A DNA stretch of 64,000 bases, taken from NCBI RefSeq assembly GCF_009733815.1, contig NZ_WNXY01000001.1:434001-498000 (forward strand). The letters run 5' to 3'. Every line of letters begins with the position of its first letter. Positions within the stretch are counted from its first letter, which is position 1. The stretch is from Pseudactinotalea suaedae (GTDB lineage: Bacteria; Actinomycetota; Actinomycetes; Actinomycetales; Beutenbergiaceae). Position numbers and translations under genes: made by a program. Positions 47,195 through 56,563 of the stretch are shown here, piece after piece. The notes beneath the pieces are model-generated. The model was not told the origin of the DNA, did not search any database, and saw only the letters and a list, made by a program, of their open reading frames with translations.

Positions 47195-48315
47195 CAGTCC
47201 ACCTGTCCACGAAGGCCGGCGCTCACGGTCTCGAGCAGCTCGCCCCAGCTCTTCTCGAACGAGGAGACGCCGCTGGTCTCCAGATCGGCCAGGATCTGCT
47301 CGAACGGGACCCCGAGCCGGGTGATGGCGTCCAGCGTCTCGCGCGCCTCGTCGTAGCTGCCCCGGACCACGTCCTCGCCGGTCGCCGGCGAGTGGTCCGC
47401 GACGGCCTCGAGCGTGGCCCGCGGCATCGTGCTCACCACGCCGGACGTGACGAGCTCGTCGACGTACTTGGTGTCGGCGAAGCCGGGGTCCTTGGTGCCG
47501 GTGGAGGCCCACAGCGGCCGCTGCGGGTTCGCCCCTTCCAGCGAGGCGAACCGGGGCGTGCTGAAGATCTCCTCGTGGATCTCGTAGGCGAGCCGCGCGT
47601 TGGCCACCGCGGCCTTGCCGCGCAGGGCCGCTGCCTGCGCGCCACCGATCTCGTCCAGCGCGGGATCGACCTTGGCGTCGATGCGGGACAGGAACAACGA
47701 GGCGACCGAGCGGATCGTGCTCAGGTCGACACCGGTCGCCGCTGCCCGCTCGAGCCCGTCCACGTAGGCCTGCGCGACCGCCCGGTACCGGTCGAGGCTG
47801 AAGATCAGCGTGACGTTGACGCTGATGCCGGCACCGATCGCCTCGGTGATCGCGGGCAGCCCCTCCGGGGTGGCCGGGATCTTGATCATGACGTTGGGAC
47901 GGTCGACCGTGCGCCACAGCCAGCTCGCGGCCGCGATCGTGCCCTCGGTGTCGTGCGCCAGCCGCGGGTCGACCTCGATCGAGACCCGGCCGTCCTGGCC
48001 GCCCGACGCCTCGTACACGGCGGAGAACAGGTCGCACGCGGTGCGCACGTCATCGGTCGTCAGCCGGAGCACGGCGTCGTCGACGTCGGCACCCGCGGCA
48101 CGCAGCTCCTCGAGCTGGGCGTCGTAGGCCTCGCCCTCGGACATCGCGGTCGCGAAGATCGTCGGGTTGGTGGTCACCCCGACGACGTGCCGCTCCGCGA
48201 TCAGGGCAGCGAGCTCCCCGCTGCGCAGCGCCTGGCGTGACAGGTCGTCCAGCCAGACCGAGACACCCGCCGCGCTGATCCTCGCGAGGGCGTCGGTGTT
48301 CGTGCTCTCACTCAT
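47194..48315 (-). CDS. tal: Transaldolase
   Basis: 373 residues, the longer actinobacterial type. N-terminal SVWLDDLSRQALRSGELAAL and GVTTNPTIFATAM, the catalytic Lys in NVMIKIPATPEGLPAI, NVTLIFSLDRYRAVAQAY, and WASTGTKDPGFADTKYVDEL are family hallmarks. It swaps three-carbon units in the non-oxidative pentose phosphate pathway. ATG 48315 has AGAGGAAG about 4 nt upstream and lies 11 nt after the tkt stop. Confidence 0.96.
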   Translation of the reverse strand: MSESTNTDALARISAAGVSVWLDDLSRQALRSGELAALIAERHVVGVTTNPTIFATAMSEGEAYDAQLEELRAAGADVDDAVLRLTTDDVRTACDLFSAVYEASGGQDGRVSIEVDPRLAHDTEGTIAAASWLWRTVDRPNVMIKIPATPEGLPAITEAIGAGISVNVTLIFSLDRYRAVAQAYVDGLERAAATGVDLSTIRSVASLFLSRIDAKVDPALDEIGGAQAAALRGKAAVANARLAYEIHEEIFSTPRFASLEGANPQRPLWASTGTKDPGFADTKYVDELVTSGVVSTMPRATLEAVADHSPATGEDVVRGSYDEARETLDAITRLGVPFEQILADLETSGVSSFEKSWGELLETVSAGLRGQVD

Positions 48316-48326
48316 CGTGCTTCCTC

Positions 48327-50507
48327 TCAGGCCTGCTGGTCGCCGGTCCCGGTGTCGTGGGGCACCGGGGCGTGGCCGGGGGCGGCGCCACCCGCGGCAG
48401 CCGCGATCGACTCGCGGGCTGCGGCCACGACGGCCTCGGGGGTGAAGCCGAACTCCCGGAACAGCGTCTTCGCGTCGGCCGAGGCACCGAAGTGCTCGAG
48501 CGAGACCGCCCGGCCGGCGTCGCCCAGGTAGCGGTACCAGGGCATCGCGATCCCGGCCTCGACGCTGACGCGGGCCCGCACGGCAGCCGGCAGCACCGAC
48601 TCGCGGTAGTCCGCGTCCTGCTCGTCGAACCACTCCAGGCAGGGTGCGGACACCACCCGAGCACCGACGCCGTCGGCCTCGAGCTGCTCGCGGGCAGCGA
48701 CCGCGTACTGCACCTCGGAGCCGGTCGCGACGAGGATGACGTCGGGCGTCTCGGTGGAGGAGTCCAGCAGCACGTAGGCGCCGCGGGCGAGGCCGTCGGG
48801 CTCGGCGAAGCCGTCGGTGCCGCGGGGGAAGGTCGGCACGGCCTGGCGGGTCAGCACCAGCCCGATCGGGCCGTCGGTGCGCTCGAGCGTGGCCTTCCAG
48901 GCGGCCGCGGTCTCGTTCGCGTCAGCAGGGCGCACCACGGCCAGTCCCGGGATGGCCCGGCAGGCGGCCAGGTGCTCGACCGGCTGGTGCGTGGGGCCGT
49001 CCTCGCCGAGCCCGACCGAGTCGTGCGTCCAGACGTAGATCGGCGCCACACCCTGCAGGGCCGCCAGCCGCACGGCCGGACGCATGTAGTCGCTGAACGT
49101 GAAGAATGTGCCGCCATAGGCGCGGGTGAGCCCGTTCGAGGCGATGCCGTTGAGGATCGCCCCCATGCCGAACTCACGGATGCCGAAGTGGAGCGTGCGG
49201 CCGTAGAGGTTGCCGGTGAACTCCTCCGAGGAGTGCTCCGGCGGCAGGAACGACGGCTCGCCCTTCATCGTGGTGTTGTTCGAGCCGGCGAGGTCGGCGG
49301 AGCCACCCCAGAGCTCGGGCAGCACCGGAGCCAGCGCCGAGAGCACGTTGCCGGAGGCGGCGCGGGTGGCGAGGTCCTTGCCGACCTCGAACGTGGGCAA
49401 CGCGTCGGACCAGCTCTCGGGGAGCTCGCCCGCGCGCAGCCTCTCGAGCAGGGCCGCACGCTCGGGCTCCCGCTCGGCCCAGGCCGCGAGGTCGGCGTCC
49501 CACGCCTCGTGGGCGGCGCGACCGCGGTCGCGGAGCTCGCGGGTGCGTGCCAGCACGTCGGGCTCGACGGCGAAGGTGCGCTCCGGGTCGAACCCGAGCG
49601 CCTCCTTGAGGCCGCGGACCTCGTCGGTGCCGAGCTTGTTGCCGTGGGCGTTGTGGCTGTCCTGCATCGTGGGCGCGGGCCAGGCGATGATCGTGCGCAG
49701 CCGGATGAAGCTGGGCTGAGCCGTGTTCTCGCGTGCGGCGGCCAGCGCCGCGTGCAGCGCGTCGACGTTCTCCTGGTACCCGCCGTCGCTGATCCAGTCG
49801 ACGGTCTGGGTGTGCCAGCCGTACGCCTCGTAACGGGCGACGACATCCTCGGTGAACGCGATCGAGGTGTGGCCCTCGATCGTGATCCGGTTGTCGTCCC
49901 AGATGACGACGAGGTTTCCCAGCTGCTGGGTGCCCGCGAGCGAGGCGGTCTCGGAGGAGACGCCTTCCTGCAGGCAGCCCTCGCCGACGATCGAGTACAC
50001 GTGGTGGTCGAACGGCGAGGTGCCGGCGGCCGCGTCCGGGTCCAGCAGCCCGCGCACGCGTCGCTGCGCCATCGCCATGCCGACCGCCATGGCCACGCCC
50101 TGCCCGAGCGGGCCGGTGGTGGCCTCGACACCGTCGGTGTGGTGGAACTCCGGGTGTCCCGGCGTCAGCGATCCCCAGGTGCGCAGCGCCTGCAGGTCCT
50201 CGAGCTCGAGCCCGAAGCCACCCAGGTAGAGCTGCACGTACTGCAGCAGGCAGGCGTGGCCGGCCGACAGCACGAACCGGTCCCGTCCCAGCCATCGGGT
50301 GTCGTTGGGGTCCACCCGCATCTCGTTCTGGTAGAGCAGGTACGCCAGCGGCGCCAGGCTGATCGCGGTGCCGGGGTGGCCGTTGCCGACCTTCTCGACG
50401 GCGTCGGCGGCGAGAACTCGCGCCGTGTCCACCGCCTTGAGGTCGAGGTCCGTCCAGCCGACCTCCGTGGCGATGGCGGCCTGTGCATGAGCTCCGGTCT
50501 CGGTCAC
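48327..50507 (-). CDS. tkt: Transketolase
   Basis: 726 residues, ThDP-dependent. GNGHPGTAISLAPLAYLLY, SAGHACLLQYVQLYLGG, the ThDP motif SIVGEGCLQEGVSSETASLAG...NLVVIWDDN, and in the second half HFGIREFGMGAILNG, YVWTHDSVGLGEDGPTHQP and VLVATGSE-like VILVATGSEVQYAVAA. It starts at GTG 50507; a longer upstream frame crosses the divergent ctaB and is rejected. TAACCT on the minus strand (50580 to 50575) is a likely -10 with a 60-nt leader. First gene of the pentose-phosphate operon. Confidence 0.97.
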   Translation of the reverse strand: MTETGAHAQAAIATEVGWTDLDLKAVDTARVLAADAVEKVGNGHPGTAISLAPLAYLLYQNEMRVDPNDTRWLGRDRFVLSAGHACLLQYVQLYLGGFGLELEDLQALRTWGSLTPGHPEFHHTDGVEATTGPLGQGVAMAVGMAMAQRRVRGLLDPDAAAGTSPFDHHVYSIVGEGCLQEGVSSETASLAGTQQLGNLVVIWDDNRITIEGHTSIAFTEDVVARYEAYGWHTQTVDWISDGGYQENVDALHAALAAARENTAQPSFIRLRTIIAWPAPTMQDSHNAHGNKLGTDEVRGLKEALGFDPERTFAVEPDVLARTRELRDRGRAAHEAWDADLAAWAEREPERAALLERLRAGELPESWSDALPTFEVGKDLATRAASGNVLSALAPVLPELWGGSADLAGSNNTTMKGEPSFLPPEHSSEEFTGNLYGRTLHFGIREFGMGAILNGIASNGLTRAYGGTFFTFSDYMRPAVRLAALQGVAPIYVWTHDSVGLGEDGPTHQPVEHLAACRAIPGLAVVRPADANETAAAWKATLERTDGPIGLVLTRQAVPTFPRGTDGFAEPDGLARGAYVLLDSSTETPDVILVATGSEVQYAVAAREQLEADGVGARVVSAPCLEWFDEQDADYRESVLPAAVRARVSVEAGIAMPWYRYLGDAGRAVSLEHFGASADAKTLFREFGFTPEAVVAAARESIAAAAGGAAPGHAPVPHDTGTGDQQA

Positions 50508-50574
50508 GCTTCCTCTTCCCGCCCAGATCATGGGCTGCTCGCTCGCACGCCGGCGCTGCCGGCACTCCTGCTCG

Positions 50575-50672
50575 AGGTTAGTCGTCGTGCCGCCCGGCCG
50601 GGGTGCTGTCTCAGATCGTGTGGGAAGCCCGCGAGCGCCTCGACCCGATCGGGTGCGCGGACGGCCTAGACT
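50575..50672. promoter_or_regulatory. Divergent promoters of tkt and ctaB
   Basis: On the minus strand TAACCT (50580 to 50575) faces tkt; on the plus strand TAGACT (50667-50672) faces ctaB, with starts expected near 50568 and 50679. The 235-bp gap between the genes leaves room for regulators, but no clear dyad was seen. Confidence 0.5.
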
Positions 50673-50741
50673 GGCCCCGAGCTCGTCCGCCTGCTCGAGG
50701 CGGTGCCGGTCGGGCGCAGTCGACGAGCGCGAAGGACCGGA

Positions 50742-51719
50742 GTGGCACAGACCGAGGCGAGCAGCGGGGCGATGCCCTCGGGGGTGAGTCAGCAGGCGAG
50801 TCAGCGGGGCCCGGTTCCGCGGCCGGAACAGCCGCGCACGATCCGGCGCCGTGTCGGTGCCTTCGTGGCGCTCACGAAGCCGCGCATCATCGAGCTGCTG
50901 CTCATCACGACCGTCCCGACGATGATCCTGGCCGCTGACGGCTGGCCCGGTACCTGGCTGATGATCGCCACGGTGATCGGCGGCACGCTCGCGGCCGGGA
51001 GCGCGAACGCCTTCAACATGTGGTGGGACCGCGACATCGACGCGGTGATGAACCGGACCAAGAACCGGCCGCTGGTCACGGGTGAGGTGAGCCCGGTGCA
51101 GGCCGTGGTGTTCGCCTCGCTGCTGGCGGTCGCCTCGGTGCTGTGGCTCGGGCTGGTCGTCAACTGGTTCGCCGCCTGGCTGGCGCTGGCCGCGAACGTC
51201 ATGTACTCGATCGGCTACACGATGCTGCTGAAGCGGCACACGTCGCAGAACATCGTGTGGGGCGGTGCCGCGGGGTGCATGCCGGTGCTGATCGGCTGGG
51301 CCGCCGTGACCGGTCGGCTCGACTGGGCGCCGGTGCTGCTGTTCGGCATCATTTTCTTCTGGACGCCGCCGCACTACTGGCCGCTGTCGATGAAGTTCAA
51401 GAAGGACTACGCCGCGGCCGGGGTGCCGATGCTGCCGGTCGTCGCCAACAACACCACGGTGGCGAAGCAGATCATCGTCTACGCCGCGGCCATGGTCGCC
51501 TGCACGCTGGGTCTCGTCCCGGTCGCGGGTCTGGGCTGGTTCTACGCCGCGGTCGCCGTGATCGCCGGTGCCTGGTTCCTCACGGTCTGCATCCGGCTCT
51601 ACCGCCGCGCGGCCTCCGGGGTGCGCAAGATCGAGGCGATGTCGGTCTTCCACGGGTCGATCACGTATCTGACGATCGTGTTCGTCGCGGTCGCGATCGA
51701 CCCGTTCCTGCCCTTCTGA
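50742..51719 (+). CDS. ctaB: Protoheme IX farnesyltransferase (heme O synthase)
   Basis: 325 residues, about eight or nine membrane helices. The prenyl-diphosphate motif [19 protein letters not shown] (about residues 90-108) and the second motif [19 protein letters not shown] are diagnostic of the UbiA superfamily CtaB group. It makes heme O for cytochrome oxidase. GTG 50742 is preferred because AAGGA lies 5 nt upstream; in-frame GTG 50703 lacks a site. The location next to tkt on the other strand is typical of actinobacteria. Confidence 0.95.
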   Translation: MAQTEASSGAMPSGVSQQASQRGPVPRPEQPRTIRRRVGAFVALTKPRIIELLLITTVPTMILAADGWPGTWLMIATVIGGTLAAGSANAFNMWWDRDIDAVMNRTKNRPLVTGEVSPVQAVVFASLLAVASVLWLGLVVNWFAAWLALAANVMYSIGYTMLLKRHTSQNIVWGGAAGCMPVLIGWAAVTGRLDWAPVLLFGIIFFWTPPHYWPLSMKFKKDYAAAGVPMLPVVANNTTVAKQIIVYAAAMVACTLGLVPVAGLGWFYAAVAVIAGAWFLTVCIRLYRRAASGVRKIEAMSVFHGSITYLTIVFVAVAIDPFLPF

Positions 51720-51721
51720 CG

Positions 51722-52645
51722 ATGAGGCCGCCGGAGGCGCTCGCGCAGTACCTTGCCCACCTCGGGGTGGAACGCGGCCTGTCGGAGCACACGCTGGCGG
51801 CGTACCGCCGCGACCTGGAGCGCTACGTGAGCTTCCTGCTCGAGCGCGGCATCGACGACCTGGGCGCCGTCACGGAGGCCGATGTGGCCGCCTACGTCGA
51901 GGCGCTCCGGTCGGGCTCCGACGGCCGATCGGCGCTCTCGACGTCGTCGACGAACCGGGCCGTGGTCGCGGTGCGCGGCTGGCACCGGTTCGAGGTCCGG
52001 GAGGGCAGGGCGTCCAACGACCCGGCGGCCGCGGTCCGCCCGGCCGGTGCCACCAAGCGGCTGCCGAAGGCGATCTCGGTCGACGACGTGGAACGGCTGC
52101 TCGCGGGTGCGTCCGCGGCCGAGGGCGTGCTCGGGCTGCGCGACCGCGCGCTGGTCGAGGTGCTCTACGGCACCGGCGCGCGCATCAGCGAGGCGATCGG
52201 GCTCACGGTGGACGACGTGGACCTGGACCGCGCCGCGCCGTCGATCCATCTGTTCGGCAAGGGACGCAAGGAGCGTGTCGTCCCGGTGGGCAGCTATGCG
52301 ATCGAGGCGCTCGAGGCCTACCTGGTCCGGGGCCGGCCGGTGCTCGCCGGGCACGGGCGCGGCAACGCCGCGCTGTTCCTCAACCAGCGCGGGAACCCGT
52401 TGTCGCGCCAGAGCGCGTGGGCGGTGCTGCAGGACGCGGCCGCCCGAGCCAAGATCGTCACGCACATCTCGCCCCACACGCTCCGCCACTCCTACGCCAC
52501 GCACCTGCTGGCCGGCGGTGCCGACGTCCGCGTGGTCCAGGAGCTGCTGGGGCACGCCTCGGTGACGACGACGCAGATCTACACCCTGGTCACGCCGGAC
52601 ACGCTCCGCGAGGTGTACGCCGCGAGCCACCCGCGTGCACTGTAA
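51722..52645 (+). CDS. xerD: Site-specific tyrosine recombinase XerD
   Basis: 307 residues. The N-terminal SAM-like core-binding domain ([21 protein letters not shown] split by helices, about 1-100) is followed by the catalytic domain with Arg in [13 protein letters not shown], Lys in [14 protein letters not shown]-x-x-R in [14 protein letters not shown], the second His in [10 protein letters not shown] and the nucleophile Tyr in QIYTLV. It resolves chromosome dimers at dif with XerC; as a housekeeping copy beside parA/scpAB it is not a mobile-element integrase. Start lies 2 nt after ctaB. Confidence 0.95.
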   Translation: MRPPEALAQYLAHLGVERGLSEHTLAAYRRDLERYVSFLLERGIDDLGAVTEADVAAYVEALRSGSDGRSALSTSSTNRAVVAVRGWHRFEVREGRASNDPAAAVRPAGATKRLPKAISVDDVERLLAGASAAEGVLGLRDRALVEVLYGTGARISEAIGLTVDDVDLDRAAPSIHLFGKGRKERVVPVGSYAIEALEAYLVRGRPVLAGHGRGNAALFLNQRGNPLSRQSAWAVLQDAAARAKIVTHISPHTLRHSYATHLLAGGADVRVVQELLGHASVTTTQIYTLVTPDTLREVYAASHPRAL

Positions 52646-52655
52646 GTTGGGCCCG

Positions 52656-53504
52656 ATGAGCACCACCGAGGACATCGACGGGGACGCGGCACGCGACTTC
52701 CCGGTCCCGGCGCCGCTGTCCTCGCACGGCCCTGCGCGCATCATCGCGATGTGCAACCAGAAGGGCGGCGTCGGCAAGACGACGACCACGATCAACCTCG
52801 GTGCCGCGCTGGCCAGCTACGGCCGCCGGGTGCTGCTGGTCGACTTCGACCCGCAGGGGGCAGCCTCGGCCGGGCTCGGGGTCAACGCCCACGAGCTCGA
52901 CGCGACGATCTACACCGAGCTGATGAAGCAGCGTCCCGACGTCCGCGAGATCATTCAGACCACCTCGATCGAGGGCCTCGACCTCGCACCGGCCAACATC
53001 GACCTGTCGGCGGCCGAGGTGCAGCTGGTCAACGAGGTCGCGCGCGAGCAGGTGCTGAGCCGCGTGCTGCGCTCGGTCACCGACGACTACGACGTCGTCC
53101 TCATCGACTGCCAGCCGTCGCTGGGGCTGCTCACCGTGAACGCGCTGACCGCCGCCCACGGCGTGATCATCCCGCTGGAGACCGAGTTCTTCGCGCTCCG
53201 CGGTGTGGCGCTGCTGGTCGAGACGATCGACAAGGTGCGCGACCGGCTGAACCCGCGGCTGCAGACCGACGGCATCCTCGCCACCATGTACGACGCGCGC
53301 ACGCTGCACTCGCGGGAGGTCCTCGCGCGGGTCCGTGAGGCCTTCGGGGACCAGGTGTTCTCGACCGTGATCGCGCGCACCGTGAAGTTCCCCGACGCCT
53401 CGGTGGCGACCGAGTCGATCCTCACCTACGCGCCGAACCACGCCGGTGCCTACGCCTACAAGAAGCTCGCACGCGAGCTGATCGCCCGTGGTGAAGCCGC
53501 CTGA
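52656..53504 (+). CDS. ParA-family ATPase
   Basis: 282 residues. Deviant Walker A MCNQKGGVGKTTTTINLGAAL, Walker A' VLLVDFDPQGAAS and Walker B VVLIDCQPSLGLLTVNAL mark a ParA/Soj-type ATPase; the KGGVGKT signature Lys is present. No parB or parS is adjacent, so this is probably the second ParA-like protein encoded beside scpAB in many actinobacteria rather than the oriC ParA. TAAGTT lies 7 nt before ATG 52656 (leaderless). The stop overlaps the scpA start region. Confidence 0.92.
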   Translation: MSTTEDIDGDAARDFPVPAPLSSHGPARIIAMCNQKGGVGKTTTTINLGAALASYGRRVLLVDFDPQGAASAGLGVNAHELDATIYTELMKQRPDVREIIQTTSIEGLDLAPANIDLSAAEVQLVNEVAREQVLSRVLRSVTDDYDVVLIDCQPSLGLLTVNALTAAHGVIIPLETEFFALRGVALLVETIDKVRDRLNPRLQTDGILATMYDARTLHSREVLARVREAFGDQVFSTVIARTVKFPDASVATESILTYAPNHAGAYAYKKLARELIARGEAA

Positions 53505-54405
53505 GGCGGCGCAGTCCGCTGCTGAACCGGTGATCGACGCACCGGTCGTCGAGGCCGAGGCAGCGGTCGAGCTGACGCGCCCCGGCCGCTTCGAGGTGAA
53601 CCTCGAGAACTTCACGGGACCGTTCGACCTGCTGCTCTCCCTGATCGCCAAGCACCAGATGGACGTCACCGAGGTGGCGTTGGCGGTGGTGACCGACGAG
53701 TTCATCTCCTTCATCCGCGGTCAGAAGGACTGGGACCTGTCCCAGGCGAGCGAGTTCCTCGTGATCGCGGCAACCCTGCTGGACCTCAAGGCCGCTCGGC
53801 TGCTGCCCGGTACCAGCACCGACGAGATCGAGGACCTGGAGCTGCTCGAGGCGCGCGACCTGCTGTTCGCGCGGCTGCTGCAGTACCGGGCCTACAAGCA
53901 GGTCGCTGCCCACCTGGGCGCCGAGTGGGAGCGCCACGGCCGCGCCCACCCCCGCTCGGTCGCGCTCGAGCCGCAGCTGGCGGCGCTGCTCCCCGAGCTC
54001 GTGCTGCAGATCGGTCCCGAGGACCTCGCACGGCTCGCAGCCGGTGCGTTGGCACCGAAGGCGGCCGCCGACGGCGTCGACATCTCGCACCTGCACGCAC
54101 CGGCGGTCAGCGTGCGGGACCAGGCGGCCATGATCGTGGACAGGCTGCGCCGCGAGCACGCGGTGACGTTCCGGGGGCTGACCTCGGACGCGGGTGCGCT
54201 CAACGTCGTGGTCGCGCGCTTCCTCGCGCTGCTGGAGCTGTTCCGGGAGGGCGCCGTCTCGTTCGACCAGGCGAGCGCGCTGTCCGAGCTGACGATCCGC
54301 TGGACCGGGAGCAGCACCGGCGAGATCGACGTCGCCGACGACTACGACGACGACGCAGGCGCGCCGCCGCCGACACGTCCCGCTGACCAGGTGGAGGCAC
54401 CATGA
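53488..54405 (+). CDS. scpA: Segregation and condensation protein A (ScpA kleisin)
   Basis: 305 residues. The kleisin N-terminus is recognised by FEVNLENFTGPFDLLLSLIAKHQMDV (split by the helix break), then DEFISFIRGQ and SEFLVIAATLLDLKAARLLP; the C-terminal winged helix includes FLALLELFREGAVSFDQ. It bridges SMC heads with ScpB during chromosome organisation. GTG 53488 overlaps parA by 17 nt, with a second GTG directly after. An acidic, Pro-rich tail follows residue 285. Stop overlaps scpB (ATGA). Confidence 0.94.
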   Translation: MVKPPEAAQSAAEPVIDAPVVEAEAAVELTRPGRFEVNLENFTGPFDLLLSLIAKHQMDVTEVALAVVTDEFISFIRGQKDWDLSQASEFLVIAATLLDLKAARLLPGTSTDEIEDLELLEARDLLFARLLQYRAYKQVAAHLGAEWERHGRAHPRSVALEPQLAALLPELVLQIGPEDLARLAAGALAPKAAADGVDISHLHAPAVSVRDQAAMIVDRLRREHAVTFRGLTSDAGALNVVVARFLALLELFREGAVSFDQASALSELTIRWTGSSTGEIDVADDYDDDAGAPPPTRPADQVEAP

Positions 54406-55082
54406 CCGAGACCGAGACCGACACCACGAACGAGCCGCAGCAGGCGCCCGAGCCGCAGCAGGCACCCGAGCGCGAGACGGATCTCGCTGCCGCCGCCCGC
54501 GTGCTCGACGAGCCGGGCGGGCTGCCGGCCGCGCTGGAGGCGATCCTCATGGTCGCGGACACCCCGGTGCCGACCACCCAGCTGGCGACCGTCCTGGCCC
54601 GCCCCGAGGCGGAGATCGAGCGTGCCCTCGCCGAGCTGGTGGCCGGGTACGAGAGCGAGCACCGCGGGTTCGTGCTGCGCGAGCAGGGCGGTGGCTGGCG
54701 GTACTACTCCCACCCGACGTTCGCTCCCGTGGTCGACGCGTTCGTGCTCGACGGCCAGACCGCGCGTCTCACCCAGGCCTCCCTCGAGACGCTCGCGGTG
54801 ATCGCGTACCGGCAACCCATCTCGCGCGGCCGGATCGCAGCGATCCGTGGCGTCAACGTCGACGGCGTGGTGCGCACGCTGGCCTCGCGCGGTCTGATCG
54901 AGGAGGCCGGGCAGGACCCGGACGGCGGAGCCAACCTCTACCGGACGAGCTCCTACTTCCTCGAGCGTCTCGGGCTGCGCAACCTCGACGAGCTGCCACC
55001 GCTCGCGCCCTACCTGCCCGAGCTCGACGAGCTCGACGGCATCGACGAGAACCACGAGCCGGGCCGCGTGCCCGGGACCTAG
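54402..55082 (+). CDS. scpB: Segregation and condensation protein B (ScpB)
   Basis: 226 residues. A repetitive N-terminal tail (PQQAPEPQQAPER) precedes two winged helices: LPAALEAILMVADTPVPTTQ, FVLREQGGGWRYYSHP, then SLETLAVIAYRQPISRGRIA and IRGVNVDGVVRTLASRGLIEE, the best conserved block. It binds ScpA to regulate SMC. Coupled to scpA through a 4-nt overlap and followed 10 nt later by rluB, the order seen across Firmicutes and actinobacteria. Confidence 0.95.
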   Translation: MTETETDTTNEPQQAPEPQQAPERETDLAAAARVLDEPGGLPAALEAILMVADTPVPTTQLATVLARPEAEIERALAELVAGYESEHRGFVLREQGGGWRYYSHPTFAPVVDAFVLDGQTARLTQASLETLAVIAYRQPISRGRIAAIRGVNVDGVVRTLASRGLIEEAGQDPDGGANLYRTSSYFLERLGLRNLDELPPLAPYLPELDELDGIDENHEPGRVPGT

Positions 55083-55092
55083 GAGAGCTCCC

Positions 55093-55833
55093 ATGGACGT
55101 GCACGACCCAGCCGGCGTACGGCTGCAGAAGGTCCTCGCGACCGCCGGCTTCGGCTCGCGCCGGGCCTGCGAGGGCATCATCGAGGCCGGGCGGGTCACG
55201 GTCGACGGCGAACCCGTGCGCGAGCTGGGCACCCGGGTCGACCCGCGCACCGCCGTCATCCACGTCGACGGCCTGCGGGTCCAGCTGGACGACACGGTCG
55301 TGACGATCGCGCTGCACAAGCCGGCCGGGGTGTACTCGACGATGTCCGACGAGCAGGGTCGGCCCGACCTGTCCGCGTACGTGGCGGACCGGACCGAGCG
55401 ACTCTTCCACGTGGGCAGGCTCGACGCCGAGACCGAGGGCCTGATCCTGCTCACGAACGACGGCGAGCTGGCGCACCGCTTGACCCACCCCTCGTTCGAG
55501 GTGCCGAAGACCTACGTCGCGAACGTCGAGGGCCGCGTGGCCAAGGGCCTGGGCCGGGAGCTGGCGCAGGGGATCGAGCTCGAGGACGGGCCGGTCGCCG
55601 TCGACAGGTTCACCGTGCTGGAGACCGCGCCGAACGCGTCGCTGGTCGAGCTGACCCTGCACGAGGGCCGCAACCACATCGTGCGGCGCCTCCTCGAGGA
55701 GGTCGGCCACCCGGTGACGCGGCTGCTGCGCACGTCGATCGGCCCGATCCGCCTCGGGCACCTCAAGGCCGGTCGCACGCGGGCGATCGAGGGCACCGAG
55801 CTGGGGCGGCTGATGTCGGCCGTGGGCCTGTGA
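55093..55833 (+). CDS. rluB: 23S rRNA pseudouridine synthase of the RluB/RsuA family
   Basis: 246 residues. An S4 RNA-binding domain at the start (RLQKVLATAGFGSRRACEG) precedes the synthase domain with the catalytic Asp in HVGRLDAETEGLILLTNDG, plus THPSFEVPKTYVA, LHEGRNHIVRRL and LLRTSIGPIRLGHL. RluB modifies 23S rRNA around position 2605 (E. coli numbering); the exact target here is inferred from family and context. The ATG has GGAG about 5 nt upstream. Confidence 0.92.
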   Translation: MDVHDPAGVRLQKVLATAGFGSRRACEGIIEAGRVTVDGEPVRELGTRVDPRTAVIHVDGLRVQLDDTVVTIALHKPAGVYSTMSDEQGRPDLSAYVADRTERLFHVGRLDAETEGLILLTNDGELAHRLTHPSFEVPKTYVANVEGRVAKGLGRELAQGIELEDGPVAVDRFTVLETAPNASLVELTLHEGRNHIVRRLLEEVGHPVTRLLRTSIGPIRLGHLKAGRTRAIEGTELGRLMSAVGL

Positions 55834-55867
55834 CACCGACGACGAGCGGCGGGGGAGAGGCCACCTG

Positions 55868-56554
55868 ATGGCGACGCTCCTGCTGGTCCGCCACGGACGG
55901 ACCACCGCGAACGCGAGCGGCACGCTCGCCGGGCGCACGCCCGGCGTGGAGCTGGACGAGCTCGGCAGGCAGCAGGCCGGTGAGGCCGGCGCGCGGCTGG
56001 CCCGGCTGCGGCTCGCCGACCTGGTCAGCAGCCCGCTCGACCGGTGCCGCCAGACCGCCACCGCGCTGCTCGCCCAGCAGCCCCACGACGGTGCGCGCGA
56101 GGTCCTCGTCGAGGACGGCCTGAGCGAGTGCGACTACGGCGACTGGCAGGGCCGTTCGATCGCGGACCTGGCCAAGGAGCCGCTGTGGGCCGTGGTGCAG
56201 AGCCAGCCGGCGGCCGTCACCTTCCCGGGCGGGGAGTCGCTGGCCGCGATGCAGGCGCGCGCGGTCGCGGCGGTGCGCGGCCACGACGCCCGGATCGCGG
56301 CGGCCGCCGGTCCGCACGCGGTGTGGGCGGCCGTCAGCCACGGCGACATCATCAAGGCGGTCCTCGCCGACGCCCTCGGCATGCACCTCGACCTGTTCCA
56401 ACGCCTCGACGTGCACCCGGCGTCGGTCTCGATCGTGCACTACGGCGCGGCGCGGCCCTCCGTGCTCGGCGTCAACACGGTCGCGGGCGACCTGTCGTGG
56501 CTCGGCGCCGCTCCGGGTGAGACGGTGGGCGGCGGCGCCGGAGCAGCCGACTAA
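55868..56554 (+). CDS. Histidine phosphatase of the MSMEG_4193 family
   Basis: 228 residues of the phosphoglycerate-mutase-like phosphatase fold: the phospho-His in LLLVRHGRTTANASG, the SSPLDRCRQTA arginine pocket, EDGLSECDYGDWQGRS and the second His in WAAVSHGDIIKAVL. Members of this subgroup belong to an actinobacterial three-gene system together with DUF3090 and a PI-kinase-like SCO1664 protein, which are the next two genes here. Its substrate is unknown. GGGGGAGAGG precedes the ATG. Confidence 0.88.
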   Translation: MATLLLVRHGRTTANASGTLAGRTPGVELDELGRQQAGEAGARLARLRLADLVSSPLDRCRQTATALLAQQPHDGAREVLVEDGLSECDYGDWQGRSIADLAKEPLWAVVQSQPAAVTFPGGESLAAMQARAVAAVRGHDARIAAAAGPHAVWAAVSHGDIIKAVLADALGMHLDLFQRLDVHPASVSIVHYGAARPSVLGVNTVAGDLSWLGAAPGETVGGGAGAAD

Positions 56555-56563
56555 TCTGGAGTC

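Noticed and set aside
48327-51653. Extended 1108-codon reading of transketolase
   Set aside because: The upstream 382 codons lie antisense to ctaB; transketolase homology begins just after GTG 50507, which has a purine-rich site.
51722-52645. Integrase of a mobile element
   Set aside because: It is a tyrosine recombinase, but its place beside ctaB, parA and scpAB, its length and the absence of att repeats or cargo point to housekeeping XerD.
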